This document shows, piece by piece, positions 1 through 7,400 of a DNA stretch of 64,000 nt (position 1 is its first letter; every line of letters begins with the position of its first letter). A program made the translations under genes and the position numbers. This stretch comes from Streptococcus ilei (GTDB taxonomy: Bacteria; Bacillota; Bacilli; Lactobacillales; Streptococcaceae). The notes below the pieces were generated by a model. That model saw only the letters and a list, made by a program, of their open reading frames with translations, was not told the origin of the DNA and ran no database searches. Location: the NCBI RefSeq assembly GCF_000479335.1, contig NC_022584.1:930001-994000 (forward strand), read 5' to 3'.

Positions 1-416
1 TTGTCATCGGGGCTGTCTTGATTCCTGGTGCAAAAGCTCCAAAATTAGTGACGGACGATATGGTCAAACAAATGCGTCCAGGTTCTGTGATCGTCGACGT
101 TGCAGTTGACCAAGGTGGGGTTATTGAGACAGCAGACCGTGTGACTACTCATACGGAGCCTGTTTACGAAAAACATGGTGTGCTCCACTATGCCGTTGCC
201 AATATTCCAGGTGCTGTCGCTCGCACGTCTACCATCGCCCTTACCAACGTAACTCTTCCTTATGTGGAAGCTTTAGCTGACAAAGGGTTCCATAAGGCTA
301 TCGCCCTTGATGAAGGCTTACGCCAAGGGGTTACTACTTATCAAGGCCACATCACTAGCCAACCGGTTGCAGAAGGCCTAGAGCGCGACTTCACACCAAT
401 CGACGAATTAGTATAA
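1..416 (+). CDS. ald: Alanine dehydrogenase, C-terminal part (5' end outside window)
   Basis: The frame is open from base 3 to the stop at 416 and encodes about 137 C-terminal residues. The protein oxidatively deaminates L-alanine to pyruvate with NAD in the cytoplasm. The piece begins inside the Rossmann domain: [17 protein letters not shown], then [15 protein letters not shown], then the late catalytic-domain stretch [16 protein letters not shown], all typical of alanine dehydrogenase and close to pyridine nucleotide transhydrogenase alpha. The end ([11 protein letters not shown]) matches the family C-terminus. It converges with phoH across a shared terminator. The upstream part cannot be judged here. 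Confidence 0.93.
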   Translation, partial: VIGAVLIPGAKAPKLVTDDMVKQMRPGSVIVDVAVDQGGVIETADRVTTHTEPVYEKHGVLHYAVANIPGAVARTSTIALTNVTLPYVEALADKGFHKAIALDEGLRQGVTTYQGHITSQPVAEGLERDFTPIDELV

Positions 417-428
417 TTTCTGACATTT

Positions 429-460
429 AAAAGGCAAAGATCACAAGATCTTTGCCTTTT
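429..460. terminator. Bidirectional terminator between ald and phoH
   Basis: A perfect 14-bp stem (AAAAGGCAAAGATC, loop ACAA, GATCTTTGCCTTTT) carries A-runs and T-runs on both sides. It can end ald on the plus strand and phoH on the minus strand; the phoH stop codon touches its edge. Confidence 0.85.
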
Positions 461-1458
461 TATTCTGCTTCTTCTTCCACATCCAGTTTTTCTTTGAACA
501 CTGGATTTGGGATTGGCTCGTAGGCCCGAATGATTTCTGCTACAACAGGATGGCGAACAACATCCTTAGCAGAGAAATGCACAAAGTCGATCTGAGAAAT
601 ATTTTTTAATTTCTCCTGGGCATCAATCAAGCCGGATTTGACATTTCGAGGTAGGTCAATCTGGCTGGTGTCTCCATTGACAATCATCTTGGAGTTAAAA
701 CCAAGACGGGTCAAGAACATCTTCATCTGCATGATGGTTGTATTTTGCGCTTCATCGAGAATGACGAAAGCATCATCCAAGGTCCGACCCCGCATATAAG
801 CTAAAGGAGCAATCTCAATAATCTCCCGTTCCATCATCCGAGTGGTCTGGTCCTTGCCCAAGATTTGGTAGAGGGCATCATAAACTGGACGTAGATAAGG
901 GTCTACCTTTTCCTTGAGATCCCCTGGAAGGAAACCAAGGCTTTCTCCTGCTTCTACAGCTGGACGTGTCAAAATGATCCGCTTGACTTGACCACGCTTG
1001 AGGGCGGTCACTGCCAAGGTCACCGCTAGAAAGGTCTTACCAGTCCCCGCTGGTCCAATCCCGAAGGTGACATCATGGTGCTTGACACTATCCACATAAA
1101 TCTTTTGACCCAGTGTTTTGACCCGAATGGGCTTGCCGTAGCTATCCTTGATGATTTCTTCTTCATACAAGGCAACAAACTTATCCAACTCATCATTACG
1201 AACCATTTGAATAGCTGTTACGACATCCGGCGTCCCGATAGTCATGCCACGATTCACCAAGATTAGCAAAGCCTCAATAACTTGTCTAGCTTTTTCACAA
1301 TCTTCTTCTTGACCGATGACCTGGACAATTTCTGTTCGGGCATGGATCACCACATCCAACTCTTGCTCCATCAAGCGCAAGTGACGTTCATTGGATCCAA
1401 ATAAATGGAAGAGATCATCTGGATGACTTAATTGAATATCAATTGAATGTTCTTTCAA
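460..1458 (-). CDS. phoH: PhoH family ATPase (PhoH-like protein)
   Basis: Cytoplasmic P-loop ATPase of the PhoH/YbeZ family, generally linked to RNA metabolism together with YbeY-type RNases; its substrate is not settled. Walker A is GPAGTGKT (about residues 135-142), and Walker B is VILDEAQNTT further on. I place the start at a TTG codon (1458) giving LKEHSIDIQLSHPDD, because a GAGAGG ribosome site lies just upstream and homologues begin at this KEHS motif. The longer frame to 1533 has no such support. The result is 332 residues, normal for the family. It follows yozE on the same strand with a 91-base gap. Confidence 0.9.
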   Translation of the reverse strand: MKEHSIDIQLSHPDDLFHLFGSNERHLRLMEQELDVVIHARTEIVQVIGQEEDCEKARQVIEALLILVNRGMTIGTPDVVTAIQMVRNDELDKFVALYEEEIIKDSYGKPIRVKTLGQKIYVDSVKHHDVTFGIGPAGTGKTFLAVTLAVTALKRGQVKRIILTRPAVEAGESLGFLPGDLKEKVDPYLRPVYDALYQILGKDQTTRMMEREIIEIAPLAYMRGRTLDDAFVILDEAQNTTIMQMKMFLTRLGFNSKMIVNGDTSQIDLPRNVKSGLIDAQEKLKNISQIDFVHFSAKDVVRHPVVAEIIRAYEPIPNPVFKEKLDVEEEAE

Positions 1459-1549
1459 ATAAAGAACCTCTCTATTTCTGTAAGTTTTCTCTATTATAAC
1501 AAAGAGACCGAGAATTGACCATCCCCGGCCCACTTTGTTTTTCTTGTGC

Positions 1550-1765
1550 TTAATGACCTAGGTATTCTTCCCAAATTGCATCAAAATCTCCTAAATTAAA
1601 GGAGAAACTGGCATGCTCTTCCAGAAAGCGACTCACCTCATCAAAATCATCTGTATGCTTTGGAAAGGCTGTCTCATGAAAGGCCAGATCTGCCAGAAGG
1701 GCCTTGGGAGCATTGCTTTTGGGATTGCGCTCTGTCATCAGCCAAGTATAAAATGATTTTCGCAT
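1550..1765 (-). CDS. YozE family (UPF0346) small protein
   Basis: A 71-residue protein of the YozE_SAM_like family, known in streptococci and bacilli as UPF0346; its fold resembles a sterile alpha motif and its role is unknown. Sequence marks are the N-terminal [14 protein letters not shown], the acidic middle, and the end [10 protein letters not shown]. The ATG has a clear AAGGGAG site. It begins 10 bases after the cvfB stop, so it is very likely cotranscribed with cvfB and probably phoH. Confidence 0.88.
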   Translation of the reverse strand: MRKSFYTWLMTERNPKSNAPKALLADLAFHETAFPKHTDDFDEVSRFLEEHASFSFNLGDFDAIWEEYLGH

Positions 1766-1775
1766 AGAACTCCCT

Positions 1776-2630
1776 TTATTTTAATTCTGTACCAAAGGCA
1801 TCCTGTGTAATTTTCCCTGCTTTCATCAAGCCTCCCAGAGCTTTTTTGAACTGCCCCTTGGAAATGCCAAAGATTGCCTTAATTTCTTCTGGGGAAGACT
1901 TATCATTCAAGGTCATAAAGCCTCCATTGCTTTCTAAATATGCCAAAATCATCTGTGCATCATTTTCCAGCATTTCAAACGAGCGTGGCTTTAGTGACAA
2001 GTTCAAGGTCCGATCCACCTCTCGGAAACCAATAACCCGAGCATCTAGGACTTGTCCCAAACGAGGTTCAGCATAGCGCTCACTTGGATGGATAAAGCCC
2101 AGCATATTGTTCTCAGGTAGATAAACAAAAGTCCCTGAAAGCTTTAAGCGATAGACGATAGCCGGCCAGTTTTGGTTCTGCATGTTATTGTAGGCTGGAC
2201 GGGCAATCCGTTGGAAGTCTTCTTGGTAAGCCAAGACACCCCAGATCCGGTCTTTTTTATCGACTTCCAGACGAACAAAGAGTTTATCACCTTTTTTCGG
2301 CCACAGATCCTTGATTTCTGGCAGGATATCAAGAGAGACGACGATCTCCTTGTCTGGTAAGCCCGTATCGACAAAAACACCCAGGTCCTTACGAACTTCT
2401 GTCACTGTCCCCCAGCCAAATTGGTCCTGACGTGCTGTGACTTCTAGAGTGGTCAAACGCAAACGTTGCTTCATATCAGTATAGGCAAAGCCTTTGACGG
2501 ATTCTCCAAGAGCATGCTCTCCTTCAGCCTTATCTAAGGCATAGGTCTGCCCATCCTTTTGGACAAAGTAAAAGCGGTCATTTTCATCCGTAACAAGGCC
2601 CACGATATCATGTGCGAGATTGGTATTCAT
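1776..2630 (-). CDS. cvfB: CvfB family S1-like RNA-binding protein
   Basis: A 284-residue protein of the CvfB/YitL family, cytoplasmic RNA-binding proteins known from Staphylococcus and Streptococcus as virulence-gene modulators. It should contain tandem S1-like OB folds (visible motifs: [29 protein letters not shown] and [21 protein letters not shown], about residues 70-200) and a C-terminal winged helix (about 220-280, [20 protein letters not shown]). The ATG is preceded by GAAGGAAG. It lies first in a probable cvfB-yozE-phoH unit. Confidence 0.9.
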   Translation of the reverse strand: MNTNLAHDIVGLVTDENDRFYFVQKDGQTYALDKAEGEHALGESVKGFAYTDMKQRLRLTTLEVTARQDQFGWGTVTEVRKDLGVFVDTGLPDKEIVVSLDILPEIKDLWPKKGDKLFVRLEVDKKDRIWGVLAYQEDFQRIARPAYNNMQNQNWPAIVYRLKLSGTFVYLPENNMLGFIHPSERYAEPRLGQVLDARVIGFREVDRTLNLSLKPRSFEMLENDAQMILAYLESNGGFMTLNDKSSPEEIKAIFGISKGQFKKALGGLMKAGKITQDAFGTELK

Positions 2631-2688
2631 TTCTTCCTTCTTTCTGGCTAATGATAATCAATAGCCCTTTAATGGAAATAAAACCCAG

Positions 2689-2732
2689 CCAGCAGTGCCA
2701 ACTGAGTTCATTTCCTCTGTAAACTGCTGGAA
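2689..2732 (-). terminator. Probable terminator of pyrH-frr
   Basis: An 8-bp perfect stem CCAGCAGT/ACTGCTGG with a long loop is followed on the minus strand by CTGGGTTTTATTT just after the frr stop. The loop of about 26 bases is large, so efficiency is uncertain. Confidence 0.5.
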
Positions 2733-2736
2733 ATGT

Positions 2737-3294
2737 TTAGACTTCAAGCAATTCTTTTTCTTTGTGTGCTGTCATTTCATCGATATGTTTCACAGCATCA
2801 TCCGTTACTTTTTGGATTTCTTTTTCGAGACCCTTCAATTCATCTTCAGTAATTTCTTTTGCTTTTTCTTGTTTCTTAGCTTCATCCATAGCATCACGAC
2901 GGATGTTACGGATGGCTACCTTAGCATTTTCACCAACTTTTTTTACTTCTTTGGCCAAGTCACGACGTGTTTCTTCTGTCAAAGCTGGGATGACCAAGCG
3001 GATAACAGATCCATCGTTAGCCGGAGTAATACCAAGATCAGAAGCATTCAAAGCATGCTCGATGTCTTTTAATGAAGATTTGTCAAAAGGTGTAATCAAC
3101 ATCACACGAGCTTCTGGAATCGTGATAGATGCAATTTGATTCAATGGTGTATCAACTCCGTAATATTGAACATAGATACGATCCAAGAGACTTGCATTTG
3201 CACGGCCTGCCCGGATACTTCCAAATTCACGTCCCAAACTTTGGTGAGACTGAGTCATTCTTTCTTTTGCTTTTTCTACGATTGGATTTGCCAT
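2737..3294 (-). CDS. frr: Ribosome recycling factor
   Basis: A 185-residue RRF, which with EF-G splits post-termination ribosomes. Length and sequence are typical: start [13 protein letters not shown], conserved [15 protein letters not shown] at about 26-40 (the ribosome-contacting helix), [16 protein letters not shown], and [16 protein letters not shown]. The ribosome site is AGAGGA. It lies 18 bases after pyrH, the usual pyrH-frr operon of Firmicutes. Confidence 0.98.
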   Translation of the reverse strand: MANPIVEKAKERMTQSHQSLGREFGSIRAGRANASLLDRIYVQYYGVDTPLNQIASITIPEARVMLITPFDKSSLKDIEHALNASDLGITPANDGSVIRLVIPALTEETRRDLAKEVKKVGENAKVAIRNIRRDAMDEAKKQEKAKEITEDELKGLEKEIQKVTDDAVKHIDEMTAHKEKELLEV

Positions 3295-3312
3295 TTTATT
3301 CCTCTAACTTCC

Positions 3313-4044
3313 TTATTTTTCTACATTATTTGAAACGGTGGTACCGATATTTTCTCCAAAGACAACACGTTTGATGTTACCTGGCTCATTCATGTTAAAG
3401 ACTACCAAGTCAATATCATTGTCCATTGAGATGGTTGATGCTGTCGAATCCATAATGCGAAGACCTTTATTAATCACATCGCGGTGAGTCAACTCCTCAA
3501 ACTTCACAGCTGTCTTATCTTTCTTTGGATCAGCATTATAAACGCCGTCGACACCATTCTTGGCCATTAAGATTGCGTCGGCTTCAATTTCAGCGGCACG
3601 AAGAGCAGCCGTTGTATCTGTTGAGAAGTATGGAGAACCAATTCCCGCTCCAAAAATGACGATGCGCTCTTTTTCTAAGTGACGAAGGGCACGGCCACGG
3701 ATATAAGGCTCAGCAACTTGTTGCATAGCAATCGCTGTTTGAACACGCGTATCTACTCCAACTTGTTGAAGAGAATCTGCCATCACCAAGGCGTTCATAA
3801 CTGTTCCAAGCATTCCAGTGTAATCTGCTTGAACGCGATCCATACCTGCTTCCGCCGCAGGTTCTCCACGCCAGAGGTTGCCTCCACCAATGACGAGAGC
3901 AATTTCAATTCCAAGGTCATGAACTTCTTTGATTTCAAGGGCCATCTTTTGAACCGTTTTGATATCAATTCCGACACCCCGTTCACCGGCTAACGCTTCA
4001 CCTGATAACTTAATTAAAATACGTTTATACTTAGGTTCTACCAT
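3313..4044 (-). CDS. pyrH: UMP kinase
   Basis: A 243-residue bacterial UMP kinase of the amino-acid-kinase fold, which phosphorylates UMP to UDP in pyrimidine nucleotide synthesis and acts as a hexamer. Motifs: [14 protein letters not shown] near the start (phosphate binding), [10 protein letters not shown] at about 52-61, [13 protein letters not shown] (UMP site), and [21 protein letters not shown]. The ATG has an AAGGAG site. Upstream on the minus strand is an extended -10 (TGGTAAAAT) with only a weak -35. Confidence 0.98.
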   Translation of the reverse strand: MVEPKYKRILIKLSGEALAGERGVGIDIKTVQKMALEIKEVHDLGIEIALVIGGGNLWRGEPAAEAGMDRVQADYTGMLGTVMNALVMADSLQQVGVDTRVQTAIAMQQVAEPYIRGRALRHLEKERIVIFGAGIGSPYFSTDTTAALRAAEIEADAILMAKNGVDGVYNADPKKDKTAVKFEELTHRDVINKGLRIMDSTASTISMDNDIDLVVFNMNEPGNIKRVVFGENIGTTVSNNVEK

Positions 4045-4275
4045 TTTGTCACTCCTTTTATGATCTGTATTATTTTACCACAAAAAGCGTTTTTTATATA
4101 GTGATATCTATCAAAAAAATTCTATCTTGTCGTCTTAAAATCGATTATTTTACCTCATACTTTTCTATTGACCATTTCTGAGTATGCCAGCTCGTATGAA
4201 TAGGTGATTCCCCCAAAAGTAGAACTTCCTTTCCACATTCCAAATTAATGAAGTTGTATAACTTTCTTGCCTATC

Positions 4276-4335
4276 AAAAAGAGCCTCTTGAAACAAACAG
4301 GTTGTAGCTTTTAACCTGTTTAGAACTTGAGGCTC
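4276..4335 (-). terminator. Composite long stem-loop with T-run, second stop for the adhesin transcript
   Basis: The outer stem GAGCCTC/GAGGCTC encloses a second stem AAACAGGTT/AACCTGTTT with an internal asymmetric loop. On the minus strand it ends in TTTTTG. It lies about 70 bases beyond the first adhesin terminator. It could be a backup terminator or a stable 3' RNA. Confidence 0.5.
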
Positions 4336-4380
4336 CTATTATAAAAATCTCATTGTGATAACTAAAGTGATTGACTGGTC

Positions 4381-4413
4381 TAAAAAAGGGGATGCATCAT
4401 CCCCTTTTTCAAG
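4381..4413 (-). terminator. Intrinsic terminator of the adhesin gene
   Basis: A perfect stem AAAAAGGGGATG / CATCCCCTTTTT with a 3-base loop, followed on the minus strand by a run of T. Confidence 0.85.
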
Positions 4414-4495
4414 GCCATAAAACCTTTTCTAGTCATCGAGTAGACCTTGCTATTTGGAATTCAGCAAAATCAATCTTTCACCAAAGAAAGAAGAA

Positions 4496-7400
4496 TTATT
4501 TTTCGTCTTCTTTTTTTCGACGACCAAATGCCACGAATCCTACAAGGCCTGCAACTAGTCCGAGTACAGTTGATCCTACAGATGTAGTTTCACCAGTATT
4601 TGGAAGTTGTCCTTTACCTGATGTTGGGTCCACTGGTTTACCTGGTGTTGGATTCACTGGTTTACCTGGTGTTGGGTCCACTGGTTTACCTGGTGTTGGG
4701 TCCACTGGTTTATCTGGTGTTGGATTCACTGGTTTATCTGGTGTTGGATCTACAGGCTTATCTGGTGTTGGATTCACTGGCTTGTCTGGAGTTGGCTCTA
4801 CAGGTTTGTCTGGAGTTGGTTCTACAGGCTTATCTGGAGTTGGTTCTACAGGCTTATCTGGAGTTGGTTCTACAGGTTTGTCTGGAGTTGGTTCTACAGG
4901 CTTGTCTGGAGTTGGTTCTACAGGTTTGTCTGGAGTTGGTTCTACAGGTTTGTCTGGAGTTGGTTCTACAGGCTTGTCTGGAGTTGGTTCTACAGGCTTA
5001 TCTGGAGTTGGTTCTACAGGTTTGTCTGGAGTTGGCTCTACAGGCTTATCTGGAGTTGGTTCTACAGGTTTGTCTGGAGTTGGCTCTACAGGCTTATCTG
5101 GAGTTGGTTCTACAGGTTTGTCTGGAGTTGGCTCTACAGGCTTGTCTGGAGTTGGTTCTACAGGCTTGTCTGGAGTTTCTTTAAGTTTGTATACATAAGT
5201 TACATTCTTATTGCCTTCGATAACTTTACCTGTTGTTGGGTCAGTAGACTTAAGGTGACCTTGGTCATCCACTTCACCTACTGTGTAGTTACCTGCTGGA
5301 ACTAATTCATAGGTCTTGCCTTCGAATTCGATCTCTTGTGGGCGGTTATCTACAACTGTGTCGTAGTCTTTGTCCACTGGTTGAGCTTCTTCATCCGTCA
5401 CATCTGACTTGATGGTCTTACCTTCTGTATCCACATAGTGAACATAGACGTTACCCTTCACTTCTTTATAGACGTAAGTGATGGTTGATTTTGGTTTGTC
5501 AACTTTACCTTTAACTGGATCAGATGATTCCAAGTGTCCATCTTCGTCAACTTTACCTACTGGGTAGTCACCTTTTGGTACGATCTTATAGGTCTTACCA
5601 TCTGGTGTCTTGATAGTATTCGGTTTTTCACCTTCCTCAGTAGTGTTATATGGTGTGTCATACGGTGAGTTTGGTGTATCTTGACGAGGTTTTTCGATTT
5701 CCTTACCATTTTCGTCTACATAAGTGATGACGACTTCACCCTTCTTCGGCTCAGCTGGGGTTTCCTTCAGTTTGTATACGTAGGTAACGTTCTTATCTCC
5801 TTCGATAACTTTACCTGTGGTAGGATCAGTAGACTTAAGGTGACCTTGATCATCTACTTCACCAACTGTGTAGTTACCTGCTGGTACCAATTCATAGGTC
5901 TTGCCTTCGAATTCAATCTCTTGTGGGCGGTTATCTACAACTGTGTCGTAGTCCTTGCCCACTGTTTGAGCCTCTTCATCCGTCACATCTGACTTGATGG
6001 TCTTACCTTCTGTATCCACATAGTGAACATAGACGTTACCCTTCACTTCTTTATAGACGTAAGTGATGGTTGATTTTGGTTTGTCAACTTTACCTTTAAC
6101 TGGATCAGATGATTCCAAGTGTCCATCTTCGTCAACTTTACCTACTGGGTAGTCACCTTTTGGTACGATCTTATAGGTCTTACCATCTGGTGTCTTGATA
6201 GTATTCGGTTTTTCACCTTCCTCAGTAGTGTTATATGGTGTGTCATACGGTGAGTTTGGTGTATCTTGACGAGGTTTTTCGATTTCCTTACCATTTTCGT
6301 CTACATAAGTGATGACGACTTCACCCTTCTTCGGCTCAGCTGGGGTTTCCTTCAGTTTGTATACGTAGGTAACGTTCTTATCTCCTTCGATAACTTTACC
6401 TGTGGTAGGATCAGTAGACTTAAGGTGACCTTGATCATCTACTTCACCAACTGTGTAGTTACCTGCTGGTACCAATTCATAGGTCTTGCCTTCGAATTCA
6501 ATCTCTTGTGGGCGGTTATCTACAACTGTGTCGTAGTCCTTGCCCACTGTTTGAGCCTCTTCATCCGTCACATCTGACTTGATGGTCTTACCTTCTGTAT
6601 CCACATAGTGAACATAGACGTTACCCTTCACTTCTTTATAGACGTAAGTGATGGTTGATTTTGGTTTGTCAACTTTACCTTTAACTGGATCAGATGATTC
6701 CAAGTGTCCATCTTCGTCAACTTTACCTACTGGGTAGTCACCTTTTGGTACGATCTTATAGGTCTTACCATCTGGTGTCTTGATAGTATTCGGTTTTTCA
6801 CCTTCCTCAGTAGTGTTATATGGTGTGTCATACGGTGAGTTTGGTGTATCTTGACGAGGTTTTTCGATTTCCTTACCATTTTCGTCTACATAAGTGATGA
6901 CGACTTCACCCTTCTTCGGCTCAGCTGGGGTTTCCTTCAGTTTGTATACGTAGGTAACGTTCTTATCTCCTTCGATAACTTTACCTGTGGTAGGATCAGT
7001 AGACTTAAGGTGACCTTGATCATCTACTTCACCAACTGTGTAGTTACCTGCTGGTACCAATTCATAGGTCTTGCCTTCGAATTCAATCTCTTGTGGGCGG
7101 TTATCTACAACTGTGTCGTAGTCCTTGCCCACTGTTTGAGCCTCTTCATCCGTCACATCTGACTTGATGGTCTTACCTTCTGTGGTCTTGCCTTCTGTAT
7201 CCACATAGTGAACATAAACGTTACCCTTAGGCTCAGCTGGTGTTTCCTTCAGTTTGTATACATAAGTGACATTCTTATCACCTTCGATGACTTTACCAGT
7301 TGTTGGGTCTGTTGACTTCAAGTGACCTTCTTTATCAACTTCACCTACTGTGTAGTTACCTGCTGGAACCAATTCATAAGTCTTACCTTCGAATTCAATC

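Larger units (their letters stand above)
4045..4495. other. 451-base gene-free gap with two stem-loops
   Basis: No supported ORF. It holds the pyrH promoter region at the left end, then a composite stem-loop (4276-4335) and the adhesin terminator (4381-4413), both oriented to stop minus-strand transcription. I see nothing else recognisable. Confidence 0.6.

Noticed and set aside
4618..5178. Possible CRISPR array because of regular 24-bp repeats
   Set aside because: Units are directly adjacent with no unique spacers, and they code a Pro-rich tract in frame; no cas genes.
4371..5198. Plus-strand frame of 275 residues with many GSTGLSGV repeats, collagen-like in look
   Set aside because: It is the antisense frame of the 24-bp repeat in the adhesin gene; the periodicity comes from that gene. 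No ribosome site or signal peptide.
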